A stretch of 64,000 nucleotides of DNA from Desertifilum tharense IPPAS B-1220 (lineage in GTDB: Bacteria; Cyanobacteriota; Cyanobacteriia; Cyanobacteriales; Desertifilaceae). Within the stretch, counting starts at the first letter, position 1, and every line of letters starts with the position of its first letter. Both the position numbers and the translations under genes were made by a program. Below are positions 17,669-24,804 of the stretch, piece after piece. Below the pieces are notes generated by a model. It saw only the letters and a program-made list of their open reading frames with translations, searched no databases and was not told the DNA's origin. The stretch spans positions 1 through 64,000 of the forward strand of contig NZ_MJGC01000035.1 of NCBI RefSeq assembly GCF_001746915.1, given 5' to 3'.

Positions 17669-17850
17669 CTCCCGTTATAGCGCAAGCTTAATGGGAGCTT
17701 CTCAATCAAAATAGAAATAGCTGTACGCTATCCCAGCCTGATAGAGCTTCGCGCTTCACGGGCTATTCCCTAAGCCTTCACGCGCAGATAAGATGAGTCC
17801 CACCTCGTTTAACGCTCGGTCTAAAATATTCCGAGCAGCATTCTCGTCTC
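17669..17850 (-). ncRNA. Putative omega (reRNA) guide RNA overlapping the tnpB 3' end
   Basis: In IS605-family elements the TnpB guide scaffold is transcribed from the 3' part of tnpB through the right end, and the guide is the flanking genomic sequence. Here that would be the minus strand across the tnpB stop (17756) to the hairpin at 17669-17697, with a short stem CTATC/GATAG near 17728-17744. The boundaries and the guide start are not visible from sequence alone, so this is inference from the family. Confidence 0.3.
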
Positions 17851-18964
17851 TATCCATTTCCAGTCCGCATTTGTGACATTCATGCAGGCGAATAGATAGA
17901 GTTTTCGGTACTTTTACTCCACATCTTGAGCAATTTTGAGATGTACCGTGAGGACTTACTTTTACCACTCGGACACCGCATTTGACTGCCACTGCGTCCA
18001 AGATGGTAATGAACCTTCCCCAGGCTGCATCCAAAATTGACTTGCTCAATCTTGTACGAGCAAGACCTTTGATGTTCAAGTCTTCCACTGCAATCAAGTC
18101 ATACTTTTTGACCAGATTATGAGCAGTGTTGTAGTGAAAGTTTTCCCTGATTCTGCCAATTCGTTGATGAATTCTAGCTATCTTGTTTTTTTGCCGATTA
18201 GAGCGGTTTGACCCCTTCTCCTTTCTGGCGAACTTGCGTTGTTGACGAGCTAGGTGAGCCTGGGTTTTACGGTAAATCTGTTGAACTGGAACTGTCTCGC
18301 CTTCTGATGTGGTGAGGAATTCCTTAAGCCCAACATCAATACCAACAGCACTTTTCACTTCGTCCAATGGCATTGGTTCGGGAACTGTGTCATCTTGCAT
18401 AGAGATAGAGCAGTACCATCCATCAGCCTTGTGAACGATGGTGGAAGTTTTCAGAGTGAAACCATCAGGGATAGGACGATGCATGATGACGGACATCTCC
18501 CCTATTTTTGACAACTTCAACACACCATTATTGAGATGCGCTCCAGCTTTAGGACAGTTAACTCGCGGATAAACAAATGAGCGCAGTTCACCAACCTTTT
18601 TAAACTTCGGTCTACCACCTCGCTTACCCGACTTGTCAGGAAACAGCCAACGCTCCCAAGCTTTGTTCAACCGTTGCAGATTAACCTGCTGTGATTCTGA
18701 CCAGATGTTTTTGTAGTCAGGGAACAGCACCTTAGTCTGCTTTAGGTCTGACTGCTGGGTGTAATAGTTAACCGTTGTAGGTAACTCACCTATTGGCTCA
18801 GAAATAATACTGCAACGGTCAATCTGACAACGAGTTCTCCGTAACCAATCTAACCTCTGACCGAGTGCAAAATTCCAATGCCGACGAAGCAGCTCTAATG
18901 TGTAGAGCATCGTGGCTTCTTGTTCGGCATTGGGTTTAATTCGGTAGCAGTAAGTTAGAATCAT
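17756..18964 (-). CDS. tnpB: TnpB RNA-guided endonuclease (IS605 OrfB)
   Basis: The protein has about 402 residues from ATG 18964 (MILTYCYRIKPNAEQE). Three other starts lie within 27 nt upstream, so the first residues are uncertain. The RuvC-like active site is complete: D210 in GIDVG, E294 in AVEDLN and D373 in DRDENAARN. A Cys4 zinc ribbon (CSRCG...CHKCG) is inserted before the last motif. TnpB cuts DNA at guide-matched sites and promotes retention of the element. All catalytic residues are present, so it is probably active. It is paired divergently with tnpA at 18994. Confidence 0.9.
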   Translation of the reverse strand: MILTYCYRIKPNAEQEATMLYTLELLRRHWNFALGQRLDWLRRTRCQIDRCSIISEPIGELPTTVNYYTQQSDLKQTKVLFPDYKNIWSESQQVNLQRLNKAWERWLFPDKSGKRGGRPKFKKVGELRSFVYPRVNCPKAGAHLNNGVLKLSKIGEMSVIMHRPIPDGFTLKTSTIVHKADGWYCSISMQDDTVPEPMPLDEVKSAVGIDVGLKEFLTTSEGETVPVQQIYRKTQAHLARQQRKFARKEKGSNRSNRQKNKIARIHQRIGRIRENFHYNTAHNLVKKYDLIAVEDLNIKGLARTRLSKSILDAAWGRFITILDAVAVKCGVRVVKVSPHGTSQNCSRCGVKVPKTLSIRLHECHKCGLEMDRDENAARNILDRALNEVGLILSAREGLGNSP

Positions 18965-18993
18965 GAGCATCATTTTACAGCTTACCGCCAATC

Positions 18994-19404
18994 ATGACAA
19001 TATCTTATGACAAAGGTTTTAGGTCTGTGTACTCGCTTACCGCTCATATTGTGTTTGTCACCAAGTACCGCAAGAAAGTCATCAATCAGGTTATCCATGA
19101 GCGACTGGCTACCATTTTTGATGAAGCTTGTTCAAAGTGGGAGGTAACGCTGCTAGAGTTTAACGGAGAAAATGACCACGTACACTTACTGATTCGCTAT
19201 CATCCTCAAATTGAACTGAGCAAGTTTATTGCTAACCTTAAAACGGTTTCTAGTCGCTTAATTCGCAAAGAGTTCGGCGATTACCTCAACCCAGTCTACC
19301 GAAAACCAGTGTTCTGGACTGGCTCCTATTTTATTGCTAGTTGCGGAGGTGTGACGGTTGAACAACTAAAGGCGTATGTTGAACAACAATCAACACCGGA
19401 ATGA
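18994..19404 (+). CDS. tnpA: IS200/IS605 family transposase TnpA (Y1 HUH)
   Basis: The 136-residue single-strand transposase has the metal-binding HUH motif at H62-V-H64 (NDHVHLLI) and the single catalytic tyrosine Y128 in LKAYVEQQ. The length and the N-terminal pattern (YSLTAHIVFVTKYRKKVI) match IS200-type enzymes. It works as a dimer on subterminal hairpins during replication. The coding frame is intact to the stop. The left-end hairpin lies about 43 bp beyond the stop. Confidence 0.94.
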   Translation: MTISYDKGFRSVYSLTAHIVFVTKYRKKVINQVIHERLATIFDEACSKWEVTLLEFNGENDHVHLLIRYHPQIELSKFIANLKTVSSRLIRKEFGDYLNPVYRKPVFWTGSYFIASCGGVTVEQLKAYVEQQSTPE

Positions 19405-19473
19405 GGATTCGCTGTCGCTCAGTTTTATCTTGGTCAGCATTCCCCACCCGCTACCCTCCGGGTATAACGGGAG

Positions 19474-19740
19474 AACCCTGCCGACATTTAGTTGGATACT
19501 ATCGTAAGCCTTCGATCCATTGAGGATAGTTTACGTTTTTCTCAAGAGCGCGCGGTTGGATTAGCAGAGTTTATCAACGGATGCAAGCCACGAACCCTCT
19601 ACACTTGCGGACTTTTTGCTTGACAAGAGGGTTCAATTCAGTAATATACTCCTCATCGTTAAAGACGCGAACATTTACCCGATGGGTACAGTCAGGGCAA
19701 CTACACGCAAACAGATTGGGCGAAAGGTGGAGTATCGATC
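19474..19740 (+). pseudogene. Intergenic region with possible DNA-binding (excisionase/MerR-like) remnant
   Basis: In one frame the stretch from 19581 encodes ...TFTRWVQSGQLHANRLGERW then SID, resembling the recognition part of HTH excisionase or MerR-like domains. The frame continues without sense into the M23 peptidase gene. A second frame (about 19493-19621) encodes another short open stretch, SLRFSQERAVGLAEFI, ending at a stop. Neither has a convincing start. It may be a decayed gene left between the IS element and the peptidase gene, or chance. Confidence 0.3.
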
Positions 19741-20373
19741 ATGAGACAAAAGTGCTGGCTGCCACGATTGTCTACGACTTTCTTACAAAATCGAGTCGTT
19801 TTCTTTTTGGCAGGTTTAAGCCTCGCCATTTTATTTTCTCTGGCATGGCATCCCCATCAAGTATCTGCAACCGAAATAGCGAGAGCCGCAGACTGGCGCA
19901 GTGCTTCTTTCCCAGTGGAAAATTTTGTCGATTATACGTCCCCATTTGGCTATCGACGCTCCGTTTCAGGCGCGTATAGCCGCGAGTTCCACTACGGTTT
20001 AGATTTAGCTGCTCCAGAGGGCAGTTATATTCGCAGTTGGTGGAGTGGCAAAGTGGTTGAAGTTTGGGAGGATAATCGCTGCGGTACGGGCATTGCGGTT
20101 GAATCTGGAAGTTGGGATCACATCTACTGCCACATGAAGGGGAATGTCCGCAAAATTGGCGGAGTCCCCTATTTAATTGATAGCGCTGGCGGTTTGCGAA
20201 TTGCCCAAGGTCAAGCGGTTGAGGCGGGGACGCGCATTGGTCGCGTGGGGATGAGTGGCAGAACCACAGGGCCGCACCTGCATTGGGGGTTGAAGTATTC
20301 TAACCAATGGGTCGATCCCGCTTTAGTGTTGAGGGCGATGTATACCCAGCAGGCGCAAAGAGCAAGCAGTTAG
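19741..20373 (+). CDS. M23 family metallopeptidase (LytM/peptidoglycan DD-endopeptidase type)
   Basis: The 210-residue exported protein has a hydrophobic signal/anchor at about residues 20-38 ending near HQVSA. The LytM zinc site is complete: His and Asp in FHYGLDLAAPEG and the HxH in TGPHLHWGLKY. It should cleave peptide cross-links in peptidoglycan or, if inactive, activate an amidase. The DacB gene faces it 25 bp beyond its stop; both act on peptidoglycan, though they are convergent rather than cotranscribed. The promoter must lie in the 267-bp region after the IS605 element. Confidence 0.88.
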   Translation: MRQKCWLPRLSTTFLQNRVVFFLAGLSLAILFSLAWHPHQVSATEIARAADWRSASFPVENFVDYTSPFGYRRSVSGAYSREFHYGLDLAAPEGSYIRSWWSGKVVEVWEDNRCGTGIAVESGSWDHIYCHMKGNVRKIGGVPYLIDSAGGLRIAQGQAVEAGTRIGRVGMSGRTTGPHLHWGLKYSNQWVDPALVLRAMYTQQAQRASS

Positions 20374-20398
20374 GCGATTGGGCTTGGCTGAAGGTTAA

Positions 20399-21739
20399 CT
20401 ACAGCGGTTGAGGTGACGATTCCGCTGAGTTGAGGGGAGTGCGATCGCGATTTGGCTGATTGCGTCCGGGCGCGCCGAGTTTGAGCAATTCTGGGTTAAA
20501 TGAGAATTGCGGTGTGACAGCAGGAGTGGGGTTCGGCGCAGCCCCCCATTGGTGAATGAGTTGGTTGAGCAATCGATCTTGTTGCTCGCGGAAGTTCTCA
20601 ATGTCTCCGCCGCGATTAATAATGGCGAACCAGACTAAACCGCGATCGCGCGTGGGTAAAACGCCTGCTAAAGCGCTGACATCCCACAGGGTTCCGGTTT
20701 TGATGGCTGTGGGGACGCTGACTTGGCGGTCTTCGGCGGTACCTTTGTCGCGACCGATCACGGGAAAGACATCGGCTAGGGTTAAGTTGTGGCTATTGAT
20801 TTCTCGTTGAATGGCCATCAGCATTGCCACGGCGGCTCTCGGAGAAATCCGATTTTCAGCCCCTAAACCCGAACCATTGATAATCAGAATTTCGTCTAGG
20901 GGAACGCCAGCAGCTTGAGCGGCAGTAGTTCGCACGACTTCAGCGCCGCCAACCGCATCGGCGATCGCTTCGGAGAGGGCGTTACTGCTGTAAGTGTTCA
21001 TGTGATGCAGCAGTTTGGCCAGAGGCAGCGACTGATGGCGCAGGAGTAGGGTTTGGTTGGGAACTGGGGTAACGGTGGTTTTGACGCCACCTGCGATCGC
21101 CACCAGCGGGCGCGGGACAACCGGAGAAATCCGTTGATGGCGAGCCTCCATCGCCCCATCCCACTCAGCAGAATTAAAGCTTTGCTTCAACCACTGACCG
21201 ACCTGGGCCGGATCGATCTCGTAGTTCATACTGAAGTTGCCCACTAAAATTAAGTGACCCGTAACCCGAAGAATGCCCAGTTGGTGTAAGGCATTGCCCA
21301 GGGCGATCGCTTCTTCCCACACAAAAAACGGATCGTCCCCCCCGGTAATGATTAAATCTCCTTGCAGTTCCCCGTTAACAATGGGGCCGGTTGCGCCAAT
21401 CACCGTTTCAAATTGATAATCGGGTTCCCAGGTTTTCAGAGCCGCTAAGGTGGTTGCCACTTTAGTGAGGGAAGCAGCAGGTAAGGGGGTTTTGCCTTGG
21501 TTATCAGCAAGTAAACTGGGGCCGGTTTGCAACCAGACGCCCTGTTGTTCGCGATCCCATCCCCGCGAAGTCCACAGTTTGAGAAATTCATCGACCGTTT
21601 GTAAGGCGGTGGTATCGGGTTGGGTGGGTAATACAAAATGCGTATTTCTTTGCCAAACCAGCGTTGCTCTTGAAGTTTGATGCACGCGAGCCGTATCCAA
21701 CCAAAGCGAAAGCAACCCTGAGCTAATAATATCGAGCAC
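20399..21739 (-). CDS. dacB: D-alanyl-D-alanine carboxypeptidase/endopeptidase (PBP4 type, peptidase S13)
   Basis: The 446-residue protein has all three penicillin-binding motifs: SLTK (AASLTKVATT, near residue 89), SSN (YSSNALSEA, near 253) and KTG (AIKTGTLWD, near 346). The spacing fits class C low-molecular-mass PBPs with an inserted domain after the first motif. It trims D-Ala from stem peptides or cleaves D-Ala-mDAP cross-bridges in the periplasm. The N-terminus is hydrophobic, consistent with export. A tnpB-only element begins about 50 bp upstream of its start and may affect its promoter. Confidence 0.93.
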   Translation of the reverse strand: MLDIISSGLLSLWLDTARVHQTSRATLVWQRNTHFVLPTQPDTTALQTVDEFLKLWTSRGWDREQQGVWLQTGPSLLADNQGKTPLPAASLTKVATTLAALKTWEPDYQFETVIGATGPIVNGELQGDLIITGGDDPFFVWEEAIALGNALHQLGILRVTGHLILVGNFSMNYEIDPAQVGQWLKQSFNSAEWDGAMEARHQRISPVVPRPLVAIAGGVKTTVTPVPNQTLLLRHQSLPLAKLLHHMNTYSSNALSEAIADAVGGAEVVRTTAAQAAGVPLDEILIINGSGLGAENRISPRAAVAMLMAIQREINSHNLTLADVFPVIGRDKGTAEDRQVSVPTAIKTGTLWDVSALAGVLPTRDRGLVWFAIINRGGDIENFREQQDRLLNQLIHQWGAAPNPTPAVTPQFSFNPELLKLGAPGRNQPNRDRTPLNSAESSPQPL

Positions 21740-21790
21740 GCTAAATCTTCTCCTCCCGGTTTCCAGAGGTATTGCTGTGGCTATTGTGCA

Positions 21791-23188
21791 TTGACATCCT
21801 CCCCGGCGTGTTCGCGCAGCGTTGCCGCAGGCTACGCACGAGGATTCCTAAGACTCACGACTTAGGTTTCTGCTTCCTAGCACCTGCCTTCCGAGATTTA
21901 CTCTCTTGAGGTCTTAAGGTCGCTCCACAGACTGACACTGTATATCCTACAGCCACGGCAGTTGCTCTACTTGGGAAAACCCCAAAACCGCACTGCCTCA
22001 AGATGTTACGAGCCGCATTCACATCCCGATCGTGGTGACTTCCACAACTAGGACAATCCCACTCTCGGACACTCAACGGCAATCGTTCAACAACGTGACC
22101 GCAATTTCCGCAGCGTTTAGAACTGGGGAACCATCGGTCAATTTTTACCAAGTTTCGACCATACCACTTGGCTTTGTATTCCAACTGTCGAATCATCTCA
22201 CCCCATCCCGTATCACTAATGGCACGGGCAAGTTTGGGGTTCTTGACCATGTTTTTCACAGCCAACGACTCAACGGCAATCGTTTGATTTTCACGAATCA
22301 ACCGAGTCGTCAACTTGTGCAAATGGTCTTTTCTGGAATTGGAAATCTGTTGCTGAATCCGGGCAACTTTCAATCGCGCTTTGTCTCGGTTGCGAGAACC
22401 CTTTCGCTTTCGACTCAAGGCTTTTTGTGCCCGTCTCAATCGCTTGTAGTGCCGATTGAAGTGTTTGGGATTGGCAATCTTCTCACCTGTACTCAGCGTG
22501 ACCAGGCTGGTGATTCCAGCATCCAACCCAACCGACTGCTGAACGGGTTTCAGTATCAAATCTCTAGGGTCAACAAACCGCAAGCTGATGTACCACTGAC
22601 CAGCCGGATTCAGCCTGACCGTAACGGTAGAGGGTTCAACGCCTTCCGGCAACTGTCTAGACCATCTAATGTTCAATGGTTCCAAACACTTCGCCAAAAA
22701 CACTTTGCCGTTTTTCCACTTAAAGGCAGACTTGGTGAACTCTGCGCTTCCACCATTGCGCTTCTTTTTGAAGTTGGGATATTTCGCCCGACCTGCAAAG
22801 AAGTTGGTATAGGCTGTTTGCAGATGCCTCAAGCCTTGCTGCAATGGAACACAACTCACTTCGTTCAGAAATTGGAGGTCTTCTTGCTTTTTCCATCCTG
22901 TCAACATGGCGGACGATTGCACATAATCAATCCGCTCTTGCCGCTCATACCAGGCTTCAGTTCTCGTTGCCAATGCACGGTTGTAGACCAACCGCACACA
23001 GCCCAATGTTCGACGCAGGAGAGTTTCCTGTTCGGATGTGGGATAGAAACGGTAACTAAAAGCTTTTTCCATATTTCGCACTTTACTTTATCATTTCTAC
23101 TGTGAAACAAGCAGTTAATTTGGCAACCTGCGCGGCATTGAACCGCTTGCTTGCCACTCCTATCCCTCCCTGCCATTTTAGGGCAGGG
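21791..23188 (-). mobile_element. tnpB-only IS605-group element (IS1341-like)
   Basis: It contains one tnpB and no tnpA. The proposed right end reads, on the minus strand, ...GGGGAGGATGTCAA and stops at 21791, an end sequence I recall from many tnpB-only elements. It is preceded by the palindrome GCGTAGCCTGCGGCAACGCTGCGC. The other end is less clear. A 7-bp hairpin (CCCTGCC/GGCAGGG, 23168-23188) lies just before the CCB-like gene and is the best candidate. Without tnpA, movement would need a TnpA in trans, for example the one at 18994. Confidence 0.6.
21855..23072 (-). CDS. tnpB: TnpB RNA-guided endonuclease (IS1341-type, solo)
   Basis: The protein has 405 residues from ATG 23072 (MEKAFSYRFYPTSEQ). 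RuvC-like residues are present: D184 (VGLDAGITSL), E268 (AVESLAV) and D350 (DRDVNAARNIL). The zinc ribbon CGNCGH...CPSCG is complete. It belongs to a different TnpB subgroup from the protein at 17756-18964, with limited identity outside the motifs, so it did not arise from it by local duplication. The expected guide, if the right end at 21791 is correct, is the minus-strand flank just below 21791. A C-terminal basic tail (KSRKAGARKQKPKS) is present. Confidence 0.92.
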   Translation of the reverse strand: MEKAFSYRFYPTSEQETLLRRTLGCVRLVYNRALATRTEAWYERQERIDYVQSSAMLTGWKKQEDLQFLNEVSCVPLQQGLRHLQTAYTNFFAGRAKYPNFKKKRNGGSAEFTKSAFKWKNGKVFLAKCLEPLNIRWSRQLPEGVEPSTVTVRLNPAGQWYISLRFVDPRDLILKPVQQSVGLDAGITSLVTLSTGEKIANPKHFNRHYKRLRRAQKALSRKRKGSRNRDKARLKVARIQQQISNSRKDHLHKLTTRLIRENQTIAVESLAVKNMVKNPKLARAISDTGWGEMIRQLEYKAKWYGRNLVKIDRWFPSSKRCGNCGHVVERLPLSVREWDCPSCGSHHDRDVNAARNILRQCGFGVFPSRATAVAVGYTVSVCGATLRPQESKSRKAGARKQKPKS

Positions 23189-23205
23189 TTTCTCGGAGGT
23201 TTTCG

Positions 23206-23856
23206 ATGAATTCAGCCGATCCCAATCGAGTTTTGCGGGCGATCCCCTTGGTAGTGGGGGGTCTTGCAGGTACGCTGTTAATGGTTAACCGCTTGCTGAC
23301 TCCAGAACTGACTAGCTCTCAGGCTCGTTCGGATGTGTTGGGCGTTATTATTAGCGCAGTTTTGTTGTTAACGGGCTTGTTATGGCAGCGCGTTCAGCCT
23401 TTATCCCCAGAAACGGTTCAGTTGGTGGGGGAGGAGGGGTTTGAGTTGTCTGCGGATCTGCCAGAGACGGTTAAAACCGAGTTGGCTTGGGCGTCGAATT
23501 TATTGCTGACGAATACAGTAACGCGATCGCTCGTCGTTTACTATCAGGGAAAGGTGTTGCTGCGGCGCGGTATTCTCGGCGCTAACCCGGAAGTCAAACC
23601 GGGAGCCATTCTCCAACGCGTTCTCGATAAGCAGAAACCCGTCTATTTAGTCGCGCTGAAACTATATCCCGGTAAATTTGAGTTCGATTATTTACCCGAA
23701 AATACTCAAGGGGTCATTTGTCAACCGCTTGGCGATCGCGGTGCCCTGATTTTAGGGGCAAACGCCCCCCGATCCTACACGCGCCAAGATGAAAATTGGA
23801 TTGCCGGAATTGCCGATAAGCTTGCCCACACCCTCAGCCTTCTGGATAACAACTAA
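23206..23856 (+). CDS. Cofactor assembly of complex C subunit B (CCB2/CCB4-like)
   Basis: This 216-residue protein resembles the cyanobacterial and plastid CCB2/CCB4 group, which helps attach haem ci covalently to cytochrome b6 on the stromal side. Two hydrophobic segments (about 12-27 and 44-61) precede a soluble domain with LVGEEGFELSADLPETVKTE, then SLVVYYQGKVLLRRGIL. A clear Shine-Dalgarno (GGAGG, 7 nt before the ATG) fixes the start. The upstream tnpB-only element ends almost at this RBS, so any native promoter has been displaced or comes from the element. The family assignment is from memory of the sequence pattern. Confidence 0.75.
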   Translation: MNSADPNRVLRAIPLVVGGLAGTLLMVNRLLTPELTSSQARSDVLGVIISAVLLLTGLLWQRVQPLSPETVQLVGEEGFELSADLPETVKTELAWASNLLLTNTVTRSLVVYYQGKVLLRRGILGANPEVKPGAILQRVLDKQKPVYLVALKLYPGKFEFDYLPENTQGVICQPLGDRGALILGANAPRSYTRQDENWIAGIADKLAHTLSLLDNN

Positions 23857-23900
23857 CAATCCGCTTAAAATGGTGAAGTTTACCCCCTGCGAACTCGGCA

Positions 23901-24434
23901 ATGAATATAACCATCCTGTACTGGGTCTTAGTATTAGTAATGCTAGTGGGAATTGTCGGTGCTGTCGTTCCGGGCATTCCTGGTTCTAGCTTAATTTTAG
24001 GCGCAATTTTAGTCTGGGGCTTTGTACGAGGCTTCGATGTCATTGGTTGGGCTTTAGGCACCACCCTAGTCATTCTCTTACTCAGCGTTGGGGTTGACTT
24101 CCTGGCGATGCATCTGGGCGCTCAACGAGCAGGTGCAAGTAAATGGGGACAGTTTGGGGCAATCATTGGCTTAGTGTTAGGGTTTCTAGGCTTATTACCC
24201 GCTTTCCTAGTCGCAGGCCCCCTGATCGGGATTTTAGTCGGTCCGATCGTCGGCGCATTTATTGGCGAATTTCTCTACCGCCGCAATCTTCCCTTAGAAG
24301 AAAGAGCGAAAACTTCTTTTAAAGCCAGTGTGGGCATTCTAGTCGGTTCGCTGGTGGGCAATCTGATTCAAGGGCTACTCGCGATCGCGGCTGTTGTGGT
24401 TTTTATCGCAACCACCTGGTCAACTGTGGGATAA
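23901..24434 (+). CDS. DUF456 family membrane protein
   Basis: This 177-residue protein is almost wholly membrane-embedded with about five hydrophobic segments. The glycine-rich patterns GIVGAVVPGIPGSSLILGAIL and GPLIGILVGPIVGAFIGEFL are split by a short polar loop with the LGAQRAGASKWGQFGAIIG motif typical of DUF456. Its biochemical role is unknown. It follows the CCB-like gene by 44 bp in the same direction, so the two may be cotranscribed. Confidence 0.85.
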   Translation: MNITILYWVLVLVMLVGIVGAVVPGIPGSSLILGAILVWGFVRGFDVIGWALGTTLVILLLSVGVDFLAMHLGAQRAGASKWGQFGAIIGLVLGFLGLLPAFLVAGPLIGILVGPIVGAFIGEFLYRRNLPLEERAKTSFKASVGILVGSLVGNLIQGLLAIAAVVVFIATTWSTVG

Positions 24435-24804
24435 ACTCTTTGAACTCAACGCGCTGAAATCCCAGATTTCCGTAAATTTAACCATGACTTGGCAGTAAAA
24501 ACTGATATAACTGGATGGAGGTCTTGGTGTTAAGACCCGCTCTATCCCTGTAAAACCTCTCCTTTGAATGTATTGCGTCCTCGAAAGCAGTGCGATACAG
24601 TTGACCCATCCAATTAGTTATAAAACTTCATAGGCTAGCTGAGATTTGATACGAAATCAACAAGCAGGCTATTGGATATCCCTAAAATCTTTAAAGAAGC
24701 AGTGTGAGTCTTTCCAAATAATCAAATACCAGGCAAAATCGTAATGCCTGTCTCAAGCGAGTTGGACAAAAGACAGATTCTATTGTTGTGAGGATACAAA
24801 AAAG
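24435..24804 (+). promoter_or_regulatory. 370-bp leader region before the first RTX gene
   Basis: No ORF or RNA family was recognised. It contains a small hairpin (GTCTT-GGTGTT-AAGAC, about 24522-24537) and an RBS-like GAGGAT 13 nt before the ATG at 24805. The segment is AT-richer than the flanking DUF456 gene. It probably carries the promoter of the RTX gene. Confidence 0.4.

Larger units (their letters stand above)
17669..19473. mobile_element. IS200/IS605 element with divergent tnpA and tnpB
   Basis: The element encodes an HUH transposase (tnpA, plus strand) and an RNA-guided nuclease (tnpB, minus strand), divergent with about 30 bp between starts. The proposed limits rest on matching subterminal hairpins. 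One is CTCCCGTTATA...TAATGGGAG at 17669-17697. The other is CCCG-C-TACCC-TCC-GGGTA-TAACGGG around 19447-19471. The 11-mer TATAACGGGAG occurs on the plus strand at 19463-19473 and on the minus strand at 17669-17679. Subterminal palindromes are what TnpA recognises in this family. The exact cleavage sites and total length are uncertain by tens of bases. Both proteins look intact. Confidence 0.7.

Noticed and set aside
22032..23105. Long open frame on the plus strand opposite the solo tnpB
   Set aside because: The plus-strand frame mirrors the minus-strand tnpB, which has all TnpB motifs. The opposite product has no recognisable domain and is a shadow.
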